DNA of 64,000 bases, taken from NCBI GenBank assembly GCA_030522415.1, contig CM060121.1, positions 7,371,976 to 7,435,975 of the forward strand, read 5' to 3'. Positions 33,266-44,281 of the stretch are shown here, piece after piece. The position numbers and the translations under genes were made by a program. The notes below the pieces were generated by a model. That model worked only from the letters and a program-made list of their open reading frames with translations. It ran no database searches and had not been told where the DNA came from. This DNA comes from Channallabes apus (lineage: Eukaryota > Chordata > Actinopteri > Siluriformes > Clariidae). The stretch's first letter is position 1. Each line of letters begins with the position of its first letter.

Positions 33266-34124
33266 TGTATGCTTGGAATGAGGTTGGGGACTTGCAGTCA
33301 CTAAAACGTTTATTCTATCACATAGTGCCAATGCACCAATCCTAAAAGAATGAGCTCATAAGACAAAATATCTCTGTCCATTTCGGACAGCAAATTAGTC
33401 CTCTCCTAGGCCATCGCTATCCAGTTCTGCCATGTTTTTACTTGGTCTTGGTCAAAACATCCAGCAAACAACTTATCACACCCTCTCAAATCTGTACTAC
33501 CACCTCCAGGAACAGACAACAGATCTCCAGCCACTACATTACAACGATGCTCAGACCAGGGAAAAACATTTCCCTTGGTAAGGCTACAAACAGATGGGCA
33601 CACCAGAAGAGAGATTCTGTGAAAGGTGAAAGGAGAACCTTATCACCAACAACAATGGTTCATGTCATGTTTCCACATGTTGGTTCCATGGCAGCACTGT
33701 GGATAGCTCTGTTGCAACACCCTTAATACTCCTAAACCAAAATAATTTATGGGGCGATCCTACAAAGCATACATCCTTTTTCAGAAAAGCCTGGGTCGAT
33801 GTTGCTGAGACAAGGATACATGGTGGACCATAGATCACCTTTCATTAGGTTTGGAGTCCATATATACTGTAGGCTGAAGGCCCAGTTTTAGAAAGTCAAA
33901 TAGATTCAACCTGCTCAGCAAGTATGAAAATGAAAAATTGTGAGAATAGAAGGGTGGCTAGTATTCTCAGCGAATCTTTGCCCATGCTGATCCTTTTTGG
34001 CATCTCATTTTAAATTCACCATGAGACCAAAGATGACAATTTACTGTATGTATGGAGGATGGATGTGTCTTGAATCATCACGTGTAGGAAGTAGTTCAGG
34101 TATCAGAAAGGCTGAATATACTGT
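33266..34124. other. Intergenic, no gene seen
   Basis: Open frames here are short and unlike known proteins. Heptamers TAC(A/T)GTA occur near 33866, 34043 and 34119. Confidence 0.45.
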
Positions 34125-34450
34125 ACATACACATACATGGACAATAGTATTTGGCCAAACCTGCAATGACATTGTATCTTAGAAATTGAAGTTGGTCGCC
34201 TTTTTGCAGCTATAACAACTTCCGTTCTTCTAGAAAGGGTGAGAATTCGTCCCATTCATTCTGTAGAGCATTTCTGAAGTCACACACTGATGTGTACAGT
34301 AGGATGAGCTGAACTGGCCAGTGGACTTGAGGTCAGGGCTGTGTTCTAGGTCTAGTTGAACATTTAAGAAAATGCATTGCAAAGGTCCAGTGACATGAAT
34401 CATTCATGTGGCAGCATGGTTTGGACTACATTTGATGCACTTTAAAAAGC
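34125..34450 (+). mobile_element. Tc1-derived non-autonomous element, family E, diverged
   Basis: The 5' end 'tacatggacaatagtatttgg' and the inner 'tttgcagctataacaacttcc' match a widespread fish element whose consensus begins TATGGACAAAAGTATT. A TACAGTA at about 34295 interrupts a stretch I remember as continuous in this family. Related to 7390-7745. Confidence 0.65.
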
Positions 34451-34637
34451 AATGCATCCCTCTCTAGTCTGGATATGGATGCAATGTGCTATCCTCCTTT
34501 TCACTTCACTTCTTATTTGGTTGAATTACCAGTGCACTATGAGTAGCTCGTGGATTGCATTAATTGTGACCATCTCCAACTGCTGTTTTTGGGGCCCAAG
34601 CTTCAGAAATGTAGTTCAATTGGTCCTGAAGCTTTTG

Positions 34638-34677
<40 letters not shown>

Positions 34678-34681
34678 CCAT
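34638..34681 (+). repeat. (ATC)n microsatellite
   Basis: Perfect to near-perfect trinucleotide array of about 14 units. Confidence 0.95.
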
Positions 34682-35687
34682 CAATTTGAATTTGCCCAAT
34701 TAGTGAACCTTAAATAAAAAGTCTACTTACCATAAATTACAACCATACTGTTGCTATTTTGGTGTGGATGTGCGTGAGGAACGTTTGCTTTGTGTTGTGA
34801 TTGGCGATGGTGTGTTGTGTACTAAAATTGCAGGCCTCATTAAAACGGTGGGTAAATATTATCCTTTTGTCCACATCTGCTGATGTTTGGGTGGGCTGTG
34901 TGCGTGTGGTAGTGGTCCAGTATTGGTCACTGTTATGGGCAGTTTGTGTTTGTACACATGCAGCCACGAGGTCACTAATCTCAGCATCTGAAACGATCTA
35001 ATGTACATATGCCATATCTGGACACTATCAGGGTCCATCAGAAATCTCATTTCCTCTCTGGCCCTGTGTGTGTACAGTACACACAGTCAAGCACTGGTTT
35101 GTAACAAAGGAACAAACTTTTAAACAACCTGGCAACAGCAAGCTTATCAGAGCCAGATAGTGTTACAGGATTGAAAAAGGTTTGTGAATTTCAGGGAAGC
35201 CAGTTCTCAGCATCAGGCCCTCTAGGATTTTAGCTTGAGCGACCAAAATAAACCATGCTGTTTTTACTGTAAGTTGTTGCACACAGGTCTGTTTTGTTTG
35301 GCACCATTTTTACTACTGACCAATAGCCAAGCTCCCTTAATGCTTAGTTACTGTCACTATTTAGCTCACATTTTTTTAAAAATAGTCCATGCATATTTGA
35401 GGTTATACTGAGCAATCTCACACACAGCATTACATTTACTCCCGTTTAAAGTGAATGACAATTTATATAATTAATCCAAAACTAGCTAACTCATGGATAG
35501 TACGCCAGATAAGGGTTTTAACGTTTGACAGGAGTGTTTTCAAACAAGAAGTATTATTTAGTCAGGCAGAACTGATCAACTACAACACTTTGGATAGCAT
35601 TGGATCAAAGGGTAGCACATTCCATCCAATCCCATAGAAAAAAACTATTGTAGTACAAATTGCAAAAAAAAATTTTTTTAAAAAGTT
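34682..35687. other. Intergenic, no gene seen
   Basis: AT-rich, no recognised repeat. Heptamers near 35074 and 35266. Confidence 0.5.
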
Positions 35688-35700
35688 AATGCTGGTCATG

Positions 35701-36080
35701 GGCGGCACGGTGGTGTAGTGATTAGCACTGTCGCCTTGCACCTCCAGGGTCTGGGTTCGATTCCCCGGCCAGGCTCGATTCCCGTCTCTGTGTGCATGGA
35801 GTTTGCATGTTCTCCCCGTGCTTGGTAGGTTTCCTCCGGGTACTCCGGTTTCCTCCCACAGTCCAAAGATATGCAGGTTAGGCTAATTGGCGTTCCCAAA
35901 TTGCCCGTAGTGTGTGATTGGGTGTGGGAGTGTGTGTATGTGTGTGTGCCCTGCGATGGATTGGCACCCTGTCCAGGGTGTACCCCGCCTAGTGCCCGAA
36001 GTCTCCTGGGATAGGCTCCAGGCCCCCGCGACCCTGAACACAGGATTAAGCGGTATAGAAAATGAATGAATGAATGAATG
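35701..36080 (+). mobile_element. tRNA-derived SINE, family A, full length
   Basis: Head, body and (GAAT)n tail complete. A 13-bp perfect duplication AATGCTGGTCATG lies at 35688-35700 and 36081-36093. One base of box A differs (TGGTGTAGTGA). Confidence 0.96.
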
Positions 36081-36093
36081 AATGCTGGTCATG

Positions 36094-36432
36094 ATAGAAC
36101 GTTGTCAGAACACTAAGTGCATCACAACCTGACATGTATGAGCTTACCAGGCAGAGAGTTGATCTGTCCTTCAAATTCTTCAGATCTCTATCCATGGGAT
36201 GTGCTGGACAAACAAGTCCAATCCATGGAGGTACCACCACACAACCCACAGCACCCAAAGGATCCACAGCTACCTATCTAGTGCCATCTAGCATTATACT
36301 ACCTAGAATATGAACCTACTGTACACACTCCTGGGAATACACACTCCTTAAGCAATTTCCCTTTGGGATTAATAAAGTTATTTGAATCTTGAATAATGTT
36401 CTGGGTTTTAATCTTATGGCTGATCAGTGTAT
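36094..36432 (+). mobile_element. Degraded DNA-transposon repeat, family D
   Basis: Contains 'gtgctggacaaacaagtcca' then 'atccatggaggtacc', and ends 'ttttaatcttatggctgatc' then 'agtgta', the usual terminus of this repeat. A LINE/SINE-type tail 'tttgggattaataaagt' lies at about 36362-36379 inside it. The family D SINE-like tail suggests a nested insertion. Confidence 0.65.
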
Positions 36433-37239
36433 AACTAAACATCAACCATATTTATCCCACTAAGCTGCAAATTGATTAAGTCACCTTTTTAGAATTGTTT
36501 TTGGTTCCCAGTCGTCTTGTGGATATCTGAAGCTTCAAATTACAAAACATGTGCATTTGTTCACTTCACACAGTGCTGAAAGCTTCTCTAAATCTTTATG
36601 TATCATCAATTTCTATTTTAAAATACAGATTTTTAAAAAATAAATCTCTCTTTGACCATCTCTCATTCATTCTACCCCTCTAGGTTTAGCAACACAGTGA
36701 GAATGAACAGCATTTGTGGAATTCACTCCATCCTTCCTGCCCCCCTCCAGCCATCCTTCATTCTCCTTTCTTTCTAATAATAGCCGGGATAGTGTAACGG
36801 GCCTTGCCGATAGTGTGGGTGTCACTTCATTCTGGATTTCCTGTATTTGTCCCTGTTGTTTGACACTGGCTGGGATATACTGTATACTGTATAACTCACC
36901 TCAATTTGTTTTTCACACAACACTCAGTTGGGTGATTGTTGATGGTTGTTCACCAGGGTCAGTTTTTCCTCATGTAACACAATACACAAACTCATTCACA
37001 AACATATTCTTACTGCCATTTAAATGCACTTATGGAATGTCAGACAGAATGAACAACAATGCATTCCATTTTCCTTTATTATAGAAGATCTACAGTATAG
37101 TAATTAGTACAGCAAGACAAGCAAAATAAGCAGCATACTAACTATAGGCCAAATCTTTTTTTTTTTTTTTCATAAAATAAATATTTAAAATGCAGTGTAG
37201 CAGCATCAGTAGTAAACATTGTATGTTTTAAAGAATGTT
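36433..37239. other. Intergenic, no gene seen
   Basis: Non-coding. Holds two adjacent TACTGTA heptamers at 36878-36891 and one more near 37092. Confidence 0.5.
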
Positions 37240-37570
37240 TTAAAGAAGGCGATACGTCCATGAAAGTTGAGCCCTCCCGAGGTGCCTCAGAGCCCACTCC
37301 AGTCATACCTTTTCAACAAGATTTTTTGTTCACAACTTTTGGAAGAGACACATCTGTCTATGGAAACTGTACACACAATCATTCAAAAACACTTATTGCA
37401 CATTACAGAAACTGGGCTCGGAGTTATTGCCACATTCCTGGATAGTCCTGACTTCACTCCACGCCCTTTCCATGTGTTTGAGCCACTGAAGGAGTTCCTG
37501 GGAGGCAGGAGGTATACAGTACAGTAGCTTGATGGTATGCAAATGTTAGTGAAATGCTGGGATAAGGGCA
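37240..37570 (+). mobile_element. Mariner-like transposase fragment
   Basis: Plus-strand translation near 37360-37500 reads VHTIIQKHLLHITETGLGVI, then ATFLDSPDFTPRPFHVFEPL and KEFLGGRRYTV. This is the same C-terminal mariner region as at 20800-21060. The SPDFTP part retains an Asp. It is interrupted by a double excision-type footprint at 37515-37526. Confidence 0.75.
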
Positions 37571-37974
37571 TTAGTGTAGAAGAACATCATATAACGAAAT
37601 AAAGGGAAATTTCAGTTTTTCAGCACAATTAAAAGTCCCGGGTTGTAAATTTATACAGTTGGCAAATGTGAATAAAAAATAAATAAATAAATAAATCTTA
37701 TATTTGCACACATTTTGATGTCTTTTGCTTTACTGGAGAGATATTATACACAGTGTAATTTTTAATCATTTTTAGACATTTAAATTGGTGTCCTGTGTGC
37801 ATACTGTATGAAAACATACTGTAAGAATGACACATTGTCTGTTTTTGTTCTTTTTTTTTTGCATTTTGTATTGGACTTGGGATTAAGCAGAAGTTAGATA
37901 ATGATCATAGTGACTAATTTATGTATCCATGAATATGTCTGAAAAGGCTGCGCAAAATACTGTAGAAGCAGCGA
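37571..37974. other. Intergenic, no gene seen
   Basis: AT-rich, an (AAAT)n run at about 37675-37698, heptamers near 37805, 37819 and 37960. Confidence 0.5.
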
Positions 37975-38150
37975 CAGTGTTATGATCTGTGATTGGTTAG
38001 GTCTAGGCTCAGCAACATTATGTGGAAATAAAATGAAGTCAGCTGGATAACCAGGTTATCAAATGTATGGAGTTTTTCTTCCCTGACACATTTCAGGATC
38101 CAAATTGTGAAAGAGTCATTCTGGGAGCATGAGGAACCATTTTGCGGTTT
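37975..38150 (+). mobile_element. Tc1-like transposon fragment
   Basis: Homologous to 2690-2870 ('gtctaggct.ag.aa.attatg', 'aagtcagctg', 'accaggttatca', 'atggagtttttcttccctga', 'gagcatgaggaacc'). Only a central fragment remains. Confidence 0.75.
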
Positions 38151-38231
38151 GGTGGAGTGACTGATAGGAACAAGGGGGATGAATCATGGCTGTAAACAAT
38201 GTTAATGAACTTTTTGTATGTTTTACCTAAA

Positions 38232-38309
38232 GGCACGGGGGGGGGGGGGGGGTTGAACCAATGATCTTTGATTTATAAGGCCAATGCCTTACCCCATGGC
38301 CACTACACC
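38232..38309 (-). ncRNA. tRNA-Thr-like pseudogene or SINE head, copy 1
   Basis: Minus-strand sequence begins GGTGTAGTGGCCATGGGG and ends in GTGCC. It resembles vertebrate tRNA-Thr except for the anticodon position (TAT by alignment). The T arm is destroyed by a run of about 16 C (G on the + strand). Not functional. Confidence 0.6.
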
Positions 38310-38591
38310 TCCTAACAACCTGCCAAAAATGACTCAATATTTATGTATTTAAAAAAAAACATTAGTAATGAGTGAATGATGTTTTAGGACAATAGTTATC
38401 AATGACTATTATAATCAAAGGCATACAGTAACTGATGGTTTGCAGTAACTGATTGGTGGATGGAAAGTGTTGGAATGAGTGACTGGACTTGGAGAAAGCT
38501 GGTCAGCAGTGACTGTTGTTTGAGGACAGTGGGTATGAGTCAAGTCATGTAAAGAGGCTTTTATTGTCATTTCAACCTTGCATACAGTAGG

Positions 38592-38650
38592 AACTGTATA
38601 AGTATAAGATAACTGTATAAGATAAGTATAAGATAACTGTATAAGATAAG
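38592..38650 (+). repeat. Short minisatellite, 24-bp unit
   Basis: Tandem 'aactgtataagataagtata' units, about two and a half copies. Confidence 0.85.
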
Positions 38651-38654
38651 TAGT

Positions 38655-38775
38655 CAGGGGTAGCTCAGTGGTTAAGGCATTGGACTATGGTTAGGAAGAT
38701 TCCAGGTTCAAACCCCACAACCACCAAGTTTCCACCATTGGGCCCTTGAGCAAGGCCCTCAACTGCTCAGATGTG
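38655..38775 (+). mobile_element. tRNA-derived SINE fragment, related to family C
   Basis: 'caggggtagctcagtggtta' (box A type), then 'ccaggttcaaaccccac' (box B type), then 'gggcccttgagcaaggccct', the same body block as the family C copy at 29167-29405. It lacks the 3' part. Confidence 0.8.
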
Positions 38776-38829
38776 TAGTGACATAAAAACGCAAGTCGCT
38801 GCCTGCTGCTCGAGAGACAACTGCTTGAT

Positions 38830-39252
38830 TTGTTATGGTGTTTTGCTGGTGTATATTTGACTTATTGTGTATCGACTTTTGCTATTGCCCTTTGTACATA
38901 ACTTTGTAAATATCATCTTGTACTGTATATAGTGGTAAGTAGGGAGTTGACGCCCTTTTAGTTCTTCCTCCCCTTTTCTCCTGGTTATGCTAGTCAGGGA
39001 GTTGGGTAAGACTCGATGTATTTTGGTATGTTTTTGTTGTTAGGTTAGTTAGACTTTTGTGACTCTAGTTAGTGGGTTTGGTTTATTATTTTGGCATTGT
39101 CGGCTCCTGAAGGTATTACCATCTTTGTAAATATTTGTACATAGAATAAACTGCAGTTGATCTCAACCCCCCGTTTATTTCCCCATTTATCTTCTTTCCT
39201 TTTCCTAATTTTATTGTCTGTTGTGGCCTGACCCTAGACCAGGACGTAACAC
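38830..39252 (+). mobile_element. LTR-like segment (solo LTR candidate)
   Basis: T/G-rich sequence with AATAAA at about 39145, ending 'gaccaggacgtaaca'. Its ending ('ccctagac..ggacgtaacac') and an inner 'ggtttattattttggc' are shared with 43500-44106, so both probably belong to one LTR family. The 5' edge is uncertain and no coding region accompanies it. Confidence 0.45.
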
Positions 39253-39554
39253 TAGGGTTTGAGGACTTTGGGGATGAGTCAAGTCAAATATTTTCAACAA
39301 TGATACTGCGTAACTGGTTTTGGAAACAATGCTGATGCACGACTGGTGATTGGGAGCAGTGGTGATCAGCAAATAGTTGAACATTGGTGATAAGTCATTT
39401 AGTTAGGAATAGTTATCAATGATAGTTTTTTTGGCAATCATGGTAATCATTTGGTTTGATGGAAAACAAATTGAGATTACTGTTTCATATGAACAAGAGG
39501 GATGAATCATGCCTGGAAATAACCTCGATCAAGTCTTTGCATGCTTTACCTAAA

Positions 39555-39625
39555 GGCACAGGTGGGGTTTGAACCCACGATCTTTGATTTACGAGGCCAA
39601 TGCCTTACCCCGTGGCCATTACACC
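39555..39625 (-). tRNA. tRNA-Thr(CGT)-like, possibly a pseudogene
   Basis: Minus strand reads GGTGTAATGGCCACGGGG at the start, a CTCGTAA anticodon loop (anticodon CGT, complement of 39591-39593), and a perfect 5-bp T stem (GTGGG/CCCAC) around TTCAAAC. The anticodon stem pairs 4 of 5. The acceptor stem pairs mostly through G-T wobbles with one mismatch. The overall match is to vertebrate tRNA-Thr-CGT. The weak acceptor stem and the two broken neighbours suggest a repeat-borne pseudogene. Confidence 0.5.
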
Positions 39626-39632
39626 TCCTAAC

Positions 39633-39679
39633 GATCTTGGGTTTATGAGACCGATGCCTTACCACTTGGCCACTGTGCC
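39633..39679 (-). pseudogene. Truncated tRNA-Thr-like sequence, 5' half
   Basis: Minus strand begins GGCACAGTGGCCAAGTGG and continues GGTAAGGCATCGGTCTCATA, then stops after the anticodon arm, where it abuts the complete copy. The D arm is closer to functional tRNA-Thr than in its neighbour. The anticodon position reads CAT. Confidence 0.6.
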
Positions 39680-39683
39680 TCCC

Positions 39684-40789
39684 ACAAATGTTGTCCAAAT
39701 TAGCCTTCCATGGATTCAGGTATGAAAAAAAAAATGCATTACTTGAGGGTTATTTCAGCTGGAGCATTAACAGGAAGACTTGGGGGCGGGAGGAGGGGCG
39801 GGGGGGGGGGGACTCTGTGGCCTGTGTTAATAATTAAGGCTAGTATGCAGGTTTGTGCAAAACACTATGAACTATTTTAGACCAAATCCATTAGTGTGTC
39901 ATCTGAAAATGTGCTAAAAAAAAGATTTGATTTGAAAATCTGATATTCTGAACAAAACAGTTAAAATGGGTATTATCATAAATGTATCTACTTTTAAATG
40001 CAGACATGACTGTATACCTACATAATAAATGTAGAAAAAACTGTTTGGTTCATTTTCTTTGTTTAGTTGTACCTTTTATAAATTCTAATTACATTGATAT
40101 GAATAAATTGTTTAAAAATAGTTGTACTTATTTGTACTTGTAAGTTCATCTGAATATTTTGGAAGTCGTACGGAGCCATCTGTCACTTCCCATTTCACTG
40201 GAGCATAAATATGAGGTGAGGCAGAGGGCAAATTCTCTTAGTCATTCATCAACATGGAGAAGGATCAAGAACTTGCAAATGAAATGAGTCAAATATCTAT
40301 TAACCCTCATAAATCAGGCAATCAAATAAAAATACAGCTACATATCTAAAAATAGTCGTACACTGTTAGCAATAACTAAAGAGTTGCACTCTGCACTAAA
40401 TATACTGTACATTTACCTTATACTGTACATTATGTGACTGTGACCATACTGTATTCTCTCCTCCTCGTCTGCTTTCTCTTCTCTTCTCTCTCTCCCTCGC
40501 TCTCTTTAACTCTTACTCTCTTTTTGTCGAGCTACATGTCTCACCATGTCTCGTGGTGTCCCGCTTCTGGTGGGAGATCTCGTCATATGGATGCTCCATT
40601 TGGTCTGCTTGGGATGCATGTGGTTTACGGTTCCTGGCCTAGGCTGATGCAGACAGCTGTTCTCTGAGGACTCGTGACCGCAGTCGCTCTAGACTGGAAT
40701 TTCCTACAGTCTACAGTACCTGAGCCTCCAATAAAGAACTGGACTCCATATTAATCTAGACATCAACTGTTTATTTGATTTATTTATTT
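39684..40789. other. Intergenic, no gene seen
   Basis: G-rich tract at about 39783-39811. AT-rich elsewhere. From about 40560 to 40760 ('ggagatctcgtcatatggatg', 'tccaataaagaactggac') it is probably the start of the repeat that follows. Heptamers near 40403, 40421, 40447 and 40713. Confidence 0.45.
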
Positions 40790-41095
40790 TATATTGAACT
40801 TCCAGCTGCAGTTTTACATACTCTACAGTTCCACACAGTATGACTGCAGATCAATCCCTGTTATCCGTTCTCACCCAAATGAGGATGAGTTCCCTGTTGA
40901 GTCTGGTTCCTCTCAAGGTTTCTTCCTACTGCCATCTCAGGGAGTTTCTCCTTGCCACCGTCGCCCTTGGCTTGCTCACCAGGGACAGTCTGATCATTTT
41001 GATTCATATACATTCATGTTTCATACAAAGTTCCATAATTTCTTTTGATTGTACAAATAACGCTTTTAACAACTGTCATTGTCACAAAGCACGAG
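40790..41095 (+). repeat. Common fish interspersed repeat, family F
   Basis: The block 'cctctcaaggtttcttcct', then 'gccatctcagggagtttctc', then 'cttgccaccgtcgcccttgg' is extremely common in fish genomes. Reverse-oriented relatives with 'tatagcgctttaaacaatgg' lie at 44735-44965 and 49940-50115. I do not know which transposon class it belongs to. Confidence 0.7.
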
Positions 41096-41109
41096 AGAAA
41101 TGATCACGT

Positions 41110-41665
41110 CTGAAATATGATGCAAGTATATTTTGAGGCCACACATGCTGCGGAGGATAATAAGACAGACAAAAACTTTCTGGAGCCAAGAAACTATTTG
41201 AAAGCCATGCCAGAAGAAGAAAGTCCTTTGTTTCATCTAAACTCAAAAGTAAGCATCACTAAATGCTACAGAACACTTGACTGGAACCAGGTTCTGTGGT
41301 CAGAAGATACTTTTTTCCCCCAGTAACAAACACTCAAGGTATGTTTGGCATAAAAAGAGTATTATTCTGGAGAAAAGAATCTAATATACATTATTAAGTG
41401 TGGCGGTGGCAGACCTGTGATGTTGTAGAGATATTTTTGTTCCAAACGCCATGGAAATGTTTTTAAACATACATGCAGTTCCAGCATAAAAATGATCCAA
41501 AACATACAGTACAACCAAAGAAACAGATTTTGGACTAGTCCATCCTGGTGCACTGGAGCTCCTCCACCACAAGAGAAGGTTTAGGACTCAGGAGGATGTA
41601 AAGTCTGTATTGAAGGGTGTCTTAGATTCCTCTCTAATCTTATCAAGCATTATATGAGAAGAATG
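41110..41665 (+). mobile_element. Decayed Tc1-like transposase copy
   Basis: Translation near 41117-41326 reads YFEATHAAEDNKTDKNFLEP, then YLKAMPEEESPLFHLN and DWNQVLWSEDTF. This matches the SDE(S/T).F region of a Tc1-type transposase with order changed at the catalytic Asp-Glu (SEDT). A later segment around 41400 recalls GGG..M(L/V)WG.F, then PKH..... Several frameshifts; inactive. A TACAGTA lies at about 41508. Confidence 0.75.
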
Positions 41666-43238
41666 TTATGTTGGCGATAGGGGTTTGCATGACGTTCTAA
41701 ATGCACGGGTGCCACATGTGGTTTTAATAAGGTTTTTTTTTTATTTCCTAGAATTAATGTACATTGTTTTCTCTCATGTTTTCAGTGTGATCTTAGGCTA
41801 TTGGTATCCTACAAATGTGCAAATACTGTACATGCATGCTGTAGATGAGGGTATGAATTTGGGTCTGGATAGTCCTGCGATAGAGGAGTGAATTCCAGCC
41901 TCATGCCGCATAGTAAAGTGGTGACTGATTGAGTGCTTGAGTGAAAATAAACGCAAAGACATTTTTCACAATGCTTTTTCACCAGCAGTGCCAATAATTC
42001 TTGAACTGACCATAAATATAGCATAGAAAATAAGCAGGCAAGCAACGCTTTATTTAATCCATAATAAGGTCACCCTTTACACAGACCTGCACTACAAGGT
42101 CATTACAAGGTCAAACCTGTCACATATTCCTGTACTTCTTGGAAAGTTTGGTTCCCAAGAAATTGTGAAAATCCAAAACACTGCACTTGCTGTGAGGCGT
42201 TTGATGGAAAATGAGGACCGGATGTGTTTGCATTGGACTAATGCATAAACCATCAGGTCGTCCAGTTATCGTTCAAACACTCCTCGTCTTTCTCCCTCCC
42301 ACACACACTGTTTTTATCCCATCCACTTTTATACTGTATTCTTAGAAGTGCAATGAACTGTTGCCATCCTAAACAACCGAATCAGTGCCAGAGATAGACA
42401 AAGAGAGAGAGAGAGAGCGAGAGAGTAAAAGAGGATAGAGCAAGAGTTTATTCATCCACAGTTGAGTGCAAACCTTAACGTCCACTTCCAAATGAGGAAA
42501 ACAGCAGGATATTTAATGTGGATTAGATTTTACAGATGTTCTTTTATTACCACAAGTGTGTGGAATATTAACAGCAAAACAATCCGAATGAATGAACTTT
42601 ATTTTTCTAGCCTTATGGAATTTTTGGAGCTGCTTCAACTTTTCAGGCTTAAAAAAAAAAAAAGATATATGAATAAAAACCTAAAGTAAACGCACCTGTA
42701 TTGACTCATTAGAAACCTTAAAGAATCCCATTTCATATAGTAACTAGTGTATCACCTGAGAATCAAGCTTGTAAATTCACTAATAAAGATACTGTAAAGA
42801 CATTGATAATGAAGGTGGTGAACGCAGCCAACCAAAGGGAACTACAGTAGCTTCTGAAATAATCTGTATGAGATCCTGAACAGCATGACAAAGCAAATTT
42901 AAGTGTGGTTTGTGGTTTGGTACTTTTTGTAAGGTGCTGAACTATAAAGTCTATAATGAGTCTTATTTCTTATTTCCCCATCACACTGAGCCGTGTTCCC
43001 AATAAGCCTGCGAAAAAATTGGGTAGACACAGTATGAACCTGTATAACTTGGTAGGAATTCATTAGAAATCAGTAAGCACGTAGTTTTGTTTCAATTCCT
43101 GTGGATCTGCCATGTTTAAAAAAGTCTGGTGAGAACATGGTAGAAGCAAGATGCAGGAAGAGCTTGATAAGGACGTAGTAACAATTGCATTGAACAATTA
43201 ACATTAACGTAAATAATGCCTCTAGTACTTCATAGACA
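41666..43238. other. Intergenic, no gene seen
   Basis: AT-rich DNA with a (GA)n tract at about 42400-42426. Nothing recognised as coding. Heptamers near 41826, 42331, 42791 and 42845. Confidence 0.5.
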
Positions 43239-43499
43239 TACAGTACAGTATTACAAGCAGAGGTGGAAAGTAACGAATTACATTTACTCGCGTTACTGTA
43301 ATTGAGTAGTTTTTTTGTGTATTTCTACTTTTTAAAGTAGTTTTAAAAATCTGTAATTTTACTTTTATTTAAGTACGTTTTGTTTGAAGTATTGTAATTC
43401 GCTACATTTGAAATCATATTCGCTACTGAGTAAAAAATAAATGAATGAAAATGATAAAATAATAAAAATATTATGCTTTGTATAAATGCTCCGTTGCGC

Positions 43500-44106
43500 C
43501 GCGTGTGTGTATCATGTCCTGGTCATGCGCCGCTCCAGACTCCACTCCAGGTTTTCTGACATCGGCATCTACCTGACCTTCCACACGGTCGCTTCCGCCC
43601 TGAGAGTGACGTCATCGACTAGCGCGACCATATATAAACCGGAGAGAGACGCGGGAAAGAGGAAAGAGGTTGTGATTTTGGCGTTTTGATATTTGGTTGT
43701 GTATTCTGGTTTTGACTTTTTGCCTCCAATTGACTTTGATTATTGCTTTGTCCCTTTGGTTTGGTTGGTCTTTGTATATATTTGTAGATAATTTCACTGT
43801 TTTTGGTTTAGGGAGTCCGGGAAGGTACTTGTACCTGTACTTTTGTTTGTGTATTTTTTTTTGCAGGTAATCTAGCTACTAAATATAAATACCATTTTGT
43901 TTATTATTTTGGCCTGGGTCGATCCTGAATCTGATCCTCCTCCTCCTGGTGTGTGTGTGTGTGTTTTTGTACATACAAACCTCATTATTTCATCAGTTAA
44001 TGATTGGATATAGTTCTTTCTGCCATATACCACCATTTCCATACAGTTTAAAATAGAACCCTGAACCAGTCTTTTGCTGTTTGGCCCTAGACTGGGACGT
44101 AACACC
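43500..44106 (+). mobile_element. LTR-like segment nested in the hAT element
   Basis: Has a TATA-like TATATAAA at 43631-43638 after a C/G-richer upstream part, a long T/G-rich stretch, and an end 'ccctagactgggacgtaaca' shared with 38830-39252. A (GT)n lies at about 43950-43965. No gag or pol sequence accompanies it, so it is best read as a solo LTR. Edges uncertain. Confidence 0.45.
43631..43638 (+). promoter_or_regulatory. TATA-like box of the nested LTR
   Basis: TATATAAA, about 30 nt upstream of 'gagacgcgggaaagagg', inside the LTR-like segment. The placement fits an LTR promoter. Confidence 0.35.
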
Positions 44107-44257
44107 ATATTTAAGTGGCCACTTTGATTTTCAAGCACAAGAAAGACAACAGCTTTATTATGCAAAGGTGTTCCTTCAGTTAAAAACAACTAGTTTGAGA
44201 TTTATATCTGCTCATCTTTTTTGAACTACGCTAGAATGCCTCATCCCAATGCCTCAT

Positions 44258-44281
44258 CCCTAACCCTAACCCTAACCCTAA
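44258..44281. repeat. Interstitial telomeric repeat (CCCTAA)4
   Basis: Four units of the vertebrate telomere repeat, inside the hAT element near its right end. Confidence 0.9.

Noticed and set aside
40840..41103. 87-codon frame with LVPLKVSSYCHLREFLLATV
   Set aside because: This peptide comes from a very common fish repeat (family F) with reverse copies elsewhere in the window; no evidence of a gene.
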